DNA of 64,000 nt from contig JAODTK010005583.1 in assembly GCA_026419785.1 (NCBI GenBank), positions 186,001-250,000 of the forward strand. Direction: 5' to 3'. The DNA comes from Sclerodactyla briareus (lineage: Eukaryota > Echinodermata > Holothuroidea > Dendrochirotida > Sclerodactylidae). Below the pieces are notes generated by a model, which had not been told where the DNA came from, searched no databases, and saw only the letters and a list, made by a program, of their open reading frames with translations. Positions within the stretch are counted from its first letter, which is position 1. Each line of letters starts with the position of its first letter. Positions 1 through 9,889 of the stretch are shown here, in pieces. The position numbers and the translations under genes are program-made.

Positions 1-2395
1 CTGAAAACCCAGAAAATAAACTCAAACGGCCCATAACGCGGCATATGATTGATGCTACAAATACTTATTGCTTTCAACTGAGAGAATTCAATGTAAGTTC
101 GGGTGGAAGGAATGTCCGCGGGAGTAAACAAAGAGATCAAATCCACAATAAGATTGGTTAATAATGCTAATATTCAGGAAAACCGAAGTTCGGCATTTGG
201 TGGAACAAAATAATACACAACCGTTTCCCTTAAGATAAGCGATTATAACAGAACTGAGGATGTGACCAATGAGCCACCTCCCAATGCCTTGTCCGAATAA
301 GTTGAGTTTCCCATCTTCTGAATGATTTTTTGAAAATCACTTGATGAATCCGGTTGCATAACAGATCACAATATCGGATTGGACCTCTGAATACACGAGC
401 ATGTTCACTGCTAATGCTCTCCCGACGTATAGAATAACTCGTATGATCTAACTAGAAGACACCAAATAAATAAGCGTTTAGCAGAGTTGACTGGCCCTAG
501 TTTATGAGTTAAATCATTTATAAAATTAGTAATTAAAGAAGATCGTGCGCGTTGTCTTAACAAACGATTACATCACAGATGGTTATCCCCGTGGCGGTCA
601 ACTGTGATGTATGTTGCATTGTCATTGTAAAGAATGTCGCGACAGGGAGCGATGAGGATATTCCTGATAGCCCTACTAGGTGATTAATCATAAATATTTT
701 CATCATTATATGAGTAGGAGGGAGAATGCGCACAGCACTCGAATACGCATTTGTAAGTGTGTATTCGGGCTAAATGCATGCTGGGCACTGGCAGTAATGG
801 ATACGGTAGACCGGTAGGGCACATTACGGATGGATATTGTTGGTACTGACTGGTTTTGCCGTGAACCGGTGTTCCCCCTCAACGGAACGTTTGGGTGGGA
901 ATTTGTCGGTGGAATTGTCAGGATGTGAGCTGTCGCGGAAACCAGTTTTGCAGAGCGAACTCCATTTACCTCTCAACGTTAGCTAGTTCTTGGCTAAAAA
1001 CATAGACACATTTAACGATCTGTTGCTTCAACGGAATCGTTTGGTTCCGCACAACTGCAACGCAAGATCTATGTTCTGTCAATGTAGGACCATGTCGATA
1101 TTCATCTATGTTTGGATGTCTCGGGTCTATACCCCACGATACCACCTGTCCTGATTTCTAATAACACCGTCAATCCAGTGTGCCTGAGACATGATCGTAG
1201 CGCAAAATGAAGAAATGTCATCGTTTAATACAGTTGTGATATCGTGTTTCATTATGTTCATCATTTAACTACGTGCACAAAACATTTTTCGAACCATAAT
1301 TATTGATAAAAGTATCTAATATGCTCTTAACCGTCATGCGGTGATTAAAATTGCGGATAACATGTGCACCATATATTTTTAGAGTCCATATTCGAAGCCC
1401 AGTATATTTTTATTGTGTACAACTTGATTCTATATCGCGACGAGGAAATGTGAGTTCAAGCATGCCATTTCAAACTGTTAAAAGTCACTGAGCGGCGTAC
1501 TACATTCCAGACAATAGAATATTGGGGAGGCCTGTTTATATTTTCCGCATTATTCTAACATTCCAAAGCAACTGATGTAAACATTCCCCGGTCCCAACCC
1601 ACGAGTACACTCTAAGCGTGCCTACCTTCTTCTCAGACAATCACTTTGGTTTCGTTTAATTGTCGCTGTGATAGTGATGCACTAGATTTGAACGAGGGAG
1701 AATGGCGTAAAAATCATGGCATATATGGCAATTCAATGGACTACACTTTACAGGTCATGCATGGTCTCGCCCACTTATGGTGATTAATTAGAGCAAATAA
1801 ACAACCTTATCATTTCTCTCTCAAGAGGGTGGCTGAGACAGATATGGTCCAGATTATGGTAGCAAAAGTCGTATCAAATAAAACTGTCGCGGTCCTTATT
1901 GTAATTCTATTTATGTGGTGAGACTGACCAGGCGCTTGAAGAGGACAGAATAACAGAACCACAATCATATTTCGGCTGACAGGAGGGAATCTTTTATCGA
2001 CATTCTTAATAGCACTTAAGCATTATGCCTATTTCGAGGCTCATTGTGATCGTCAATGTCAACTAGCTACAATGGTACTGACTCGTAAGATTAGAGAAAG
2101 TCTACATAGAAAAGAATTTCGCCCCGATCTGAATAGCATATCGTTAGCCACCCTCTGAGCTATTTTAAATTGTATTCATTCCCTATCAACACTACATTAC
2201 GACATTTATATTTCCCATATGGAAAGATACGTGTCTGGATGTTATTGCTGTAATATGAATATATATTCTCATATATAAATCTAGGCCAACATTTTATAGG
2301 ATAAATGAATCGACCACCTTTATGCCCGTTATATCAACATGTCACATTTACTTTCTATATTAAGTATCGAGATTGCTATTGCTCGTATATGTTAC
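1..2395. other. No recognisable feature
   Basis: No open frame of useful length, tandem repeat or known mobile-element terminus is visible. Base composition is AT-rich and plain, as expected of intergenic or intronic DNA. Confidence 0.5.
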
Positions 2396-2404
2396 CATGA
2401 TGCA

Positions 2405-2738
2405 ATTTTCCCTTTGGAAAATAATTTGTAACAAAGACTAAGACTAGGATTCCAGGTTACACATATGAACGAGTGAATATGTCTGGCAAGAGGGTTATAG
2501 AATCTCCGTAGATGGGGCCCCATGTTAATAATTTATTAGAATGCAGACATTAATTTATGTCCCCGTTGGAGCAGTGGGAGGTTCTTCGTTTCTATCTGCG
2601 TGACACTAATTCCCGATGGAATAAACGATCGACTACGGTGATCGATTACAAGGATGATGATATATACGTGTTGCTTCTTGGCCGGAGGTACCTAATCCCT
2701 CGGTGATGAAACAAGGAGAATACATGCAATAACTATAA
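2405..2738 (+). repeat. Dispersed repeat, copy 1 (~310 bp)
   Basis: This stretch aligns along its whole length, with many small indels, to 12,757-13,063. Shared blocks include AACAAAGACTAAGACTAGGA near the start, CATCTGCGTGA-like sequence in the middle and a TGATGAAACAA/GAATACATGC end. Homology stops at an AT dinucleotide run on the right and fades about 30 bp before the AACAAAGAC block on the left. No terminal inverted repeats or coding potential are seen, so the class is unknown; it may be a fragment of a longer mobile element. Confidence 0.75.
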
Positions 2739-2764
2739 TATATACATGCCATAACTATATATAT

Positions 2765-2900
2765 ATATAGGGCCATGCTCCCCCGTCGGGGCAGCCTGCC
2801 CCCTGGGGGGAATTTTTCCCATCTCGTCGGGGAGCCCAGAGAGGGGGTACGCTATAAAATGTAAACATCCCAACGAGGGCTTTTTGCCCCGACAGTAGAA
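2765..2900. repeat. CCCGTCGGGG-rich block
   Basis: This GC-rich block has several short palindromes of the type CCCCGTCGGGG, starting directly after an (AT)n run. The same motif recurs at 3,385-3,475, so the two may be ends or pieces of one non-autonomous element. The identity is not established. Confidence 0.45.
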
Positions 2901-3384
2901 TATTCCAAAACGTCGTCATAGTGAACAATTCCTGTATTGAAGCTCACAATTTTCGGCGCGCTTCGCGAGCCCATATCTTTCTATAGTAATGCCAAGTTCC
3001 TCGCTCGAGTTTAAGATCAGCGTAATCATCCCTACAGACTATACAATCGTGGATATATAGATAGATACACAAGCCTTTGGATATCTTCCGAAAGTCCCTG
3101 CAAGAGATAGGTTACAATTCGTTTGGGAGGATGCTCGTTCGGCCGTCTATCACTGTTTTGCCTCTGTGTAGAGTGGCTTTTTTGTGCTTCACGACGCAGT
3201 GCCCAGGTTATTTCCGTGCAGTTATTGGGAAACATGACCCTATTCTACTATGGGGCGTCCGATTTGAGTGGGAAGCTATTGAAAGTAAACATTGCTCTCA
3301 ACAATGTGTATTCATTTTTTCGTTTTTTTTTCTTCAAAGAAAAATTCAAAGAGGGAAAACATCAAAAGCAGGTTTGACTTAAGG

Positions 3385-3475
3385 GGTAGGGGGCATAGTC
3401 GGGGAACTTGACCCCCCCCCCCCGTCGGGGAAATCGGACCCCCGTCGGGGGAAATCCTGGCGCCACCACTGTATA
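3385..3475 (-). mobile_element. G-tract element end with CAGTGGTGGCGCC start
   Basis: Read on the minus strand, the block begins CAGTGGTGGCGCCAGGATTT and continues into G-runs separated by CCCCGACGGGG. A CAGTGG start followed by G-tracts resembles termini of non-autonomous hAT-like elements found in many invertebrates. No matching second end or target duplication was found, so the class is inferred only from this end. Confidence 0.35.
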
Positions 3476-3514
3476 TATATTATAGACAAGAGGCAAAAAC
3501 TTTAAAAAACATGC

Positions 3515-3700
3515 TACGTAAAATGTAGGCGGATCTCGAATGAATGAGATGCGAAATAGCGATGAGCTAGGAAAAAAAAATGTGAGGTAAAAACAGCCGA
3601 TATATTTTGATGCAGAGCTTTCGACAATACTAGTCCATTCGTCCGTGCATGACCACGAAGTGATACTCGAATGTGTGAAGGGGATAAACCAGATCGAGAG
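3515..3700 (-). mobile_element. Penelope-type tail fragment with hammerhead-like motif
   Basis: On the minus strand this fragment is collinear with the plus-strand sequence 9,512-9,656: a shared TTCGAGT segment, the hammerhead-like core, a CTCTGCATC segment, a CTGTTTTTA stretch and a final CATCTCATTCGAGATC segment. It is therefore a second copy of the terminal part of the Penelope-like element, in opposite orientation and without coding sequence. It lies just beyond the 3' end of the minus-strand LINE. Its upstream limit is uncertain. Confidence 0.6.
3609..3651 (-). ncRNA. Hammerhead-like ribozyme motif, copy 2
   Basis: Reading the minus strand, stem I (CATGCA) is followed by CGGACGA, a GGAC/GTC hairpin with loop TAGTATT, GAAA, GC, TC, and the second stem I strand TGCATC. 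Stem I pairs over five positions (ATGCA/TGCAT). The expected core CUGANGA carries a U-to-G change at its second base, and stem II has lost one C, so this copy is probably inactive. The very short stem III (A-U, G-C without a loop) matches the minimal form known from Penelope-like elements. Confidence 0.5.
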
Positions 3701-3950
3701 TCTCAAGGACTCTCTGCTGGCATGGCAAGTTTTTCAATAAACTTCCGTTCGTTCTGTAAATGGGGGCACCACGGAAAAAGGAGGGAACCCGGAGAAAGCA
3801 CCAGAAGCGCGAAGTTCCTACCTACGGAGGCTCAAACTGAAATTAGGTTTATTAGGAGGTCTATCATCACCGAACAAGCATCGAGAGGAGACTGATTAGC
3901 GTTTTTAGCTGTGATTAGAAGTATTAGTAGTAGAGTCCACAAGGCGGTGA

Positions 3951-4142
3951 TCAGCTGGTAATTTTAAGAATAAATTTTTGTTGAGTAATATGGAATCTGT
4001 CATGCATTGACGTAGAATCGCTCGCCTCTAAGATCAATTTAACAGGGGTATACCTAGGCGCCTTGATAGCCGTCCGTAGACCCTGGTTATGTATGCGTTC
4101 AAGTCTAGTATGTATGGGTGGTGAAGGTTTACAAGAGTACAA
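3951..4142 (-). pseudogene. LINE C-terminal segment
   Basis: A 63-codon frame containing LERIHNQGLRTAIKAPRYTP followed by VKLILEA and a HDR motif. This matches the region after the RT palm in LINE proteins, where a conserved pattern of hydrophobic residues plus 'N..LR...GAPR.TP' is typical. It lies about 300 bp beyond the RT catalytic region on the same strand, as expected. The frame ends at a stop near 3,951, which may be close to the original protein end. Confidence 0.75.
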
Positions 4143-4399
4143 CTCCTACTCGAGTATAGGGCGGATGTAGGTGTTATATATCTTTACGCCAGTATTTTGA
4201 CCGATATGGAATTATACATAGTGAAACGCAGGAAATGGCAAATCCTTGACCCAGGCTTTAGCTACCACTTGTCAATGTGGCGGTGCTAAAAGTAAGCGGT
4301 GAGTCAAAATAAATCCAGAAACGAGACAGTATTTACTACGAGGAATGCGTGGTTTAAGAGGTTGATATGAGGCTTAGGAGCGGTGTGAGTTTAGTCGTG

Positions 4400-5200
4400 G
4401 TATGATGAAACCTGATTAAGTTAGATTCCGGGGTTAATCTTAAATCTCCCAAAGAAAGCACCGCTTTGAAATGGTTTGAGATGCGTTTGGGGATTTCTTC
4501 ATTTAGAAGGTACTAGAAGAAGTACAGTAGAGGGCAATAATCATTGCAAAATTGAGTTAAAGAGACTTGTTTGTAGGATCAAGCGGGGATGTCATTGACA
4601 TAGATTAAGATAAAGGAGTGGGAGGATCACAGAGACTTGAGGGTGCCGGCCTTCAAGTTGAAGGATTAGAGAGTTGAATATTATAGTGATGTACAGGGAT
4701 CTGTCATGAGGTGAAATGAACAGAGGTAGGCAAGGAAAAGGATCGGGAAGATCAAAGATCAAGATCTAAAGTTGTATTTAGACCATTGGGGACAGGTTTG
4801 AGCAAAGGCTTTTCAGCGTCTAGGAAGGCCACTTGGTTGAGTGTTTGCGTTTGAATCCAGTTGTATTCCTCAGTTAGATTAATAAGCGGATGAATGGGCT
4901 CATGTTACGACGAACACAATAAGGTTGGGGGAGAGCAGGTTGTTGTTTTCAAGATGAGAAGTAAGACGGGTGGTGATTATCCGTTCGAAAGTTTTCCCGA
5001 CAAAAGGTAAGAGCTATAGGCCTATAATTGGATGGGTCAAGTTCAGACTTATTAGGCTTAGGGATTAAGATGACTTTGGCCACTTTCCAAGGAATAGGAA
5101 AGTACCCAGCGGTAAGCAGGGTATTAAAATAGTCAGCCATCGTATCGAGAGATTGACTGGTAGATTTGTCAGATGGAGGTAGGTAACCCCATCAGGGCCG
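4400..5200 (-). pseudogene. LINE reverse transcriptase fragments
   Basis: The best frame (4,949-5,140) begins with WKVAKVILIPKPNK and PSNYRPIALT, the hallmark of RT blocks 1-2. After a frameshift the next segment reads SGKTFERIITTRL and HLENNNLLSP, the next conserved block. Further on, YVNDIP (about 4,585-4,612) and a catalytic-site region QFCNDY in place of QFADD (about 4,533-4,558) are visible. The aspartate pair appears damaged in this reading, which may be decay or sequence error. At least four frame changes are needed to follow the domain. Confidence 0.8.
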
Positions 5201-5949
5201 GGAGAGGAGGAGTTATTAGTACGTTTGCGACCAGTTTAGGATTTCAACCGCCGATGGGCCAGTAAGAAAATGATTATAAGTGTGGTTAAGGGTGTCAAAG
5301 TCTGGTTTTAATTTAGGCTGTTATAGATATAATTAGCGACAACCCGATTGTGAGTGTCATCGAAATTGGGGTCATTAGGAAGATTTAAAAACATCTGAAC
5401 AAGGTGCCAAAATATTTCAACCTGTTCGATAGGGTCCTTATTACGAGTATTGTCTGGTTAACCAGTTTTTCCAGAGTATTTCGGCTTGACAAGAGTTTAA
5501 TTGAGCATTAACCTTTTCCAGAATTTTTTTGGGTTCGAGTTCATGATTCATATCATTGAAGATTTTATCCCAAGTTCGCGGACGTGGGAGTCTCATCTCC
5601 TTACCAATCTGATAACCAAGTGAGTTTACCTGCCTCTTAAAGAGGAGGATCCCTTGTTTATAATGTACTTTATTCTAAGTTCCGTTTAGACTTTAATGAG
5701 TTAATATGAGAAGTAATTTCCAGGGTTTTCTGTTGTATGGTAATCAGGCAAGAAGCCTCAAAGGAGGACCTAATAGAGATATTAATCTGGGATGCTTAAA
5801 GAGTCAGGAGTTAGAATGGAAGGAGTAAGGGAATTGAGCTTACTCTGGATAGTATCAAACATGGCAGCTGACTCTCAGAAAAAGTATCCCAATTGGTCTT
5901 AAAAGGATCTCTAAATTCATGCTTGTACTCTTTTTTGCGACCCCGGGAG

Positions 5950-6600
5950 AACTAAACAAGGGAGGAATTATGATGATCTCTGACTAAGACTAGAGTCTCG
6001 TGGGAAGATAGAGGAGAATGAGAGAAAGCAATGTCATTGGAGGCAATTACCAAATCGAGAAGTTCCTCCTTTAAAGCGAAGGGTCACGCCTACGTTTTGA
6101 ATTAGTGTAGAACGGGTGAAGCATTATTTCCAGTACGTAGCAGGTGGTTACCAAAGCGATTGGTTTTGTTACAGCCAAAGAGGGTGTGGTGTGAGTCAAA
6201 TCCCCAATAAGATAGTATTGGTTTTGACAGTTAAAAATCAGCATTCACAAAAGTGCAAGGGGGGTTTGTTAGTAGGGTAATGCATTTGATCGGACTATTA
6301 TTATACCTAAGATACATAACGCCAAATTGGCCTGAGGGTCAGGGAGAATAATATTTATGGTAGTCGCAGTAAGCCTTGTTTGACGCCAACTAGGTCTCCC
6401 CCTTTGCCAAAAGTGACATTATGTAAGGTAAGTTAGCATTAACCCAGGAATGTTAAAGGTATATCATAGGGGAGTTTAGTTCATAAGTAAGATCAGGTCA
6501 GGAGTATGAATATCAATATACTTCCGAAGGAGTTCCCCGTTTGTATTTAACAGAATTAATATTGAAGTGAGAGTTAGAAGTAAAGAGAGAGCGGTGGGAT
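5950..6600 (-). pseudogene. LINE endonuclease domain remnant
   Basis: In shifting frames the minus strand shows a start-of-domain motif (PDLILL after 'HT'), a KGGDLVGVKQGLL segment (about 6,380-6,400) matching the GGG-V-V-K motif, and DSHHTLFGCNKTNRFGNHLL preceded by GD (about 6,135-6,205), the catalytic GDFN.HH..WG pattern of AP-type LINE endonucleases. The domain is broken by frameshifts. Its position upstream of the RT on the same strand supports one element. Confidence 0.7.
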
Positions 6601-7059
6601 TAATTGTTCCGAGTGGAGATTCTGTTATCAACAGGACATTGGTGTGACAGGGGAAGCCAATCCAGCGCCAATAATGGGGAGGGAAGCGGCCTCTAGGGTC
6701 AGACCGGGGTTATATGGAGGGAGGGGTACTGAACAGGAGGTCATTTATGGGGGCTCTGTGTGACCCTGTCAGCTCCCATCCTAGTTGAGATCGGGGTGCC
6801 TTAGGAGGGGGGTTGGTCCATATCAGTTGACTGGATCTGGGGGATGACAGTACGAGAGATTGGGTCAGTTGTTCTTTAGATTACGTAAGAAGGATTTGAG
6901 ATGCTTCACCTGCATGAGATATTCAGGTTGTCAGAGCAGAGTGGATGATTGTCTGGCGATATCCCGCTAGCGTTAATTGGTTTTCTGAACAGTTTCCTGT
7001 ATTTCTAAAAACAAGTATTGATCAGATCTGTGGCAAATAATACCAGTTGTTTTGTCTTT

Positions 7060-7325
7060 TTGTAATTGCTAAATCGAGAGAAGACGGCTTGAGACTTTAT
7101 AGGCGCTAGGAACAATGGTGGGTGAGGCTAATTAGTGTTTCTCTGATTGACAGGGAATAATCCTGTGGGGATTAATATGGGGGAGGGAGGCCAATTTGCG
7201 CCCCGCCTCAGTGATTGACAGAAGATTAATCCCCCAACCCAGGATGATACTAATGAAAGCCAATTTGCGCATTGGTGATTGACAATGGGGAAAATAGGGA
7301 GGGGTGCCGAGTGGTACCATCACCT
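7060..7325 (-). repeat. Left inverted terminal repeat of Penelope-like element
   Basis: Its reverse complement aligns with 9,285-9,535: shared segments include CACTCGGCACCCCTCCCTAT, GCGCAAATTGG, a CCCTGTCAATCAG block, AACACTA, TTGTTCCTAG and TAAAGTCT. It is thus an inverted copy of the right repeat and flanks the coding region. Inverted or tandem pseudo-LTRs are a known trait of Penelope-like elements. The hammerhead-like segment that follows the right copy is absent here, so this end is truncated next to the LINE. Confidence 0.8.
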
Positions 7326-7606
7326 CTTCAAAATTCAGGCAAAAAGCACTGAAACCACCAAGAGGCATCCCACACATGGAAGCATACATTTCGGGCAATC
7401 GAAGAAAGATGTCAACGAACTCCACCCCGCCCACTGAATTAAGGGATAACCAGCAAACTGAGAGACCAATCATGGCCTCGTGAAACATCGCAACGATATC
7501 GTCATCAAGCCTGCTGACAAAGGCTCTGCCGTGGTGGCTATGAGCACCGTATTCTACGAATCGGAAGCACACACGTTCTATTGGAAACCCCGGACATTAT
7601 CAGCCA

Positions 7607-8335
7607 TTGACTCCCGACCCACCAAGCAAAAATGCTGCCCAGATTGAAACAAACCTAGGGAAAAATGGTATCAAGGGTCCATTAGCCCAAATCGGCCCCA
7701 ACCTTCTTTCAATCGGAACCCAAGCCAGGAAGTTTACTTTTCCAAAAAAATGCACTCAGTTCGATGGACCCTGGCAGACCCATCATTTTGGAAACGGCAC
7801 TGGCTGCTACAGAGAAAATTTCCAAAATTGTGGACCTCCTGATTCAGCCCCCTCGTCCCGTCCTCCCGTCTCACGTCAAGGACACCACAGACTCATCAAT
7901 AAAATCGGAAAGATCCAAGATCTCCCCCTTGGCACATTGCTGGAAACCGGACGTTTCTTCTCTGTATACCAATATCCCTTTCGAACCAAATTCATGCCCG
8001 ACACCAACCAAAGCCCATCTTGCGGAACTAATGAACCTCATCCTAACTTGCAACATTTTGTGTTGGTGCTAAACATTACCGCAGGCCACGGCACAGCAAT
8101 GGGCACTAAAATGGCTCCAACGTTCGCCAACCTCTTCATGGGAAAACGTGAAGAGAAATCCTCCTTCTCTGGACAGGCCTGGAGGCCAATTGGTGTGGCT
8201 CCGTTATATGATGACAGCTTCATGATATGGACCCCCGGGGAAGAAAAACTACTGTTCATCGAACAAATCAAAGCATTCCACCCATCTATTCAAATTCACT
8301 GCGGAATTTTCAAGCGACAGAGTCCAATTCCTTGA
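7607..8335 (+). pseudogene. Penelope-type reverse transcriptase, longest open frame
   Basis: A 242-codon frame, the longest in the window. GTAMGTKMAPTFANLFMG (8,089-8,142) is nearly the family consensus for RT block 4. YDDSFMIW (8,206-8,229) corresponds to the catalytic YIDDIF.IW with one isoleucine lost. FLDTTVTW follows after a frameshift at about 8,325-8,345. The first ~70 codons are in a frame that departs from the family consensus, so the annotated ATG is not the original start: the protein began upstream of 7,510. The catalytic DD pair is kept, but the protein is broken at its C-terminal side. Confidence 0.85.
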
Positions 8336-8769
8336 CACCACTGTGACGTGGGAAACGGGTCAATCAAAACAGACTTGTTCACAAAAAACCAGCGGAAAGC
8401 ACATTTCCTAATCCCAGAGTGTCACCACCCCACTGCACGATAACATCGGCACAGTCAAGCTCTTCGTCTGAACGCATTTGCTCCTCAGATGCTGATTTCG
8501 AGTCCTGTGCCAACGCACTTTAAAACACATCTCAAAAAGAGGCAGTATTTCCGGGGTTCCATTGGAAGGGGGCCATTGACAAGGCTTTAGAAAGACCCGG
8601 AATTGATGAAACTCTGACGTACACAAACTCGTCAAAGCCAAATTCCAGAGTTACCCTCGTCTGTGAATACCATCCTGCGCTCCCACCATTAGCCACTCTC
8701 ATTCCAAGCATTTGCACATCCTTCAAAGTAAGGAACCCTCTAAATCGTTGTTACCGGAACCCCCGGGTT

Positions 8770-9285
8770 GTGGCCTACAGCAGACATCGGAATCTGCGTG
8801 ACATACGTCAACGCCCAATTTTCGAGAGCAAGCAGCTAAAGCGCAAACAAACACCGGCGGCAGCCGCCCCTGCCCATACCAACGCAAAACGTGCAAACTG
8901 TCGATCGCACAACTTTGTTTCAAAGTTCCAGACATCCCCGCATATCTCCGATTCAACAGGATATTGATGGTTCGCGAGAAACCTGGTCTACCTAATTTAC
9001 TGTAACGTCTGGCGGAGTTTCAGTAAAATCGGGGAAACAAAAAAACACCCTGAGGTAGCGAATGACCCAACACCGGTCAGCCATCAAGACCAAATTGTAG
9101 CAGACGGTTTGCTAGCTTTCACATGGGTCAGTCACTCCATTGAAAACCTGGAAGTGATCCGCTCGACCTGACACAAAGTGGTCCACTAATCCCGCAACAG
9201 CGAAATAAAATACTGGGATTGAAAACCTGAAAACGACTACACCATTTGCGTCTGAACATTTCGAACGACCTGCCATCACAAAGAG
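8770..9285 (+). pseudogene. Penelope-type linker and GIY-YIG endonuclease remnant
   Basis: RNLRDI (about 8,790-8,808) matches the conserved 'RR..NLRD.L' motif between RT and endonuclease. PCPYQRKTC (shifted frame, about 8,868-8,895) matches the cysteine motif. YLIYCNVWRSFSKIGETKK (about 8,982-9,040) corresponds to the 'VYLI.C..C...Y.GET' start of the GIY-YIG nuclease. HSIENLEVI (about 9,133-9,160) and PFGLNISNDLP after a frame change (about 9,242-9,275) match the distal motifs and the usual protein end. Confidence 0.78.
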
Positions 9286-9535
9286 ATAATGGTAACCCAC
9301 TCGGCACCCCTCCCTATTTTGCATATTGGCAATACACCAAGGCGCAAATTGGCTTCATTAGATATAATCCTGTTGAGGATATTTCCTGCAATCCACACTG
9401 GAGGCGCAACTTGGCCTCTCCCGGGAATAATCCCCAAAGGGATTATCCCCTGTCAATCAGCGAAAACACTATAATAGCCCACCCCACCACTTGTTCCTAG
9501 GCCGATTAAAGTCTATCTTCGAGTTATCAATTCTG
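9285..9535 (+). repeat. Right terminal repeat of Penelope-like element
   Basis: This repeat is the inverted partner of 7,060-7,325 and begins about 10 bp after the last recognisable endonuclease motif. It leads directly into the hammerhead-like motif. The pair encloses the coding region in an inverted, not tandem, arrangement. Confidence 0.8.
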
Positions 9536-9542
9536 TGGTGCA

Positions 9543-9582
9543 CTGCATGAAGAAGGACTAGTAGTGTCCGAAAGCTCTGCAT
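9543..9582 (+). ncRNA. Hammerhead-like ribozyme motif, copy 1
   Basis: Parts in order: stem I strand CTGCA (9,543-9,547); TGAAGA (9,548-9,553), the CUGANGA core lacking its first C; stem II GGAC (9,555-9,558) / GTCC (9,566-9,569) with a 7-nt loop; GAAA (9,570-9,573); GC, then TC as the cleavage site; second stem I strand TGCAT (9,578-9,582). Stem III is only A-U plus G-C with no loop, as in the minimal hammerheads of Penelope-like elements, which are thought to act as dimers. One core base is missing, so activity is doubtful unless this is a sequencing error. Confidence 0.55.
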
Positions 9583-9670
9583 CCAAAACATTATCAAGCT
9601 GTTTTTAATCAAATTTTTCTAGCTCCATCGCATTTGCATCTCATTCGAGATCCAGCATTATCACTTTTTA
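9583..9670 (+). repeat. Shared tail after the hammerhead-like motif
   Basis: Matches the minus-strand sequence 3,515-3,608 including CTGTTTTTA, a CTAGCTC-CATCGC segment and CATCTCATTCGAGATC. It marks the outer end of the Penelope terminal repeat and is lost in AT-rich sequence on the right. Confidence 0.6.
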
Positions 9671-9734
9671 TATTTTTTTTTAAGCATTTTTATATAAATC
9701 ATTTATAATGTTTAATCATTATTATTATTTTTAT

Positions 9735-9850
9735 GCATTAGACATATAGATAATATATATATATATCTTCTATATAATATATATATATATCTTATATTAT
9801 ATATATATATATATAATATATATATATATAATATATATTATATATCTACT
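9735..9850. repeat. (TA)n microsatellite
   Basis: Imperfect TA dinucleotide tracts with short interruptions. Confidence 0.9.
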
Positions 9851-9889
9851 AGGGTGTCAAATAATTTAAAGTAAAACTCTTTCTCTCCA

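Larger units (their letters stand above)
3950..7050 (-). mobile_element. Degraded LINE (endonuclease + reverse transcriptase)
   Basis: A non-LTR retrotransposon relic, read on the minus strand from about 7,050 down to 3,950. Its endonuclease part comes first (about 6,600-5,950), then the reverse transcriptase (about 5,200-4,400), then a C-terminal segment (about 4,200-3,950). The order and motifs fit an APE-type endonuclease LINE of the Jockey/CR1 broad group. The element would copy its RNA at a nicked target site. Many frameshifts and stops separate the motifs, so it cannot encode an active protein as written. Its 5' side abuts the left inverted repeat of the Penelope-like element. No poly(A) tail or target duplication is clear. 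A region corresponding to ORF1 could not be identified. Confidence 0.85.
7330..9285 (+). mobile_element. Degraded Penelope-like retroelement coding region
   Basis: The plus strand carries a decayed Penelope-type protein: N-terminal part with a 'QACQQGSAVVAMS'-like segment (expected PADKG..VV; about 7,510-7,545), the RT core (to about 8,335), a cysteine-containing linker (about 8,780-8,910) and a GIY-YIG-like endonuclease (about 8,970-9,280). Such elements use the RT with the endonuclease to insert copies, and related forms sit at telomeres in some animals. Frameshifts and stops occur throughout. Inverted repeats on both sides and the hammerhead-like motif on the right agree with this family. 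The assignment rests on motif order and spacing and is strong for the RT. Confidence 0.88.

Noticed and set aside
7132-7572. 146-codon minus-strand open frame
   Set aside because: It lies across the left terminal repeat and antisense to the Penelope N-terminal region, whose plus-strand reading matches the family.
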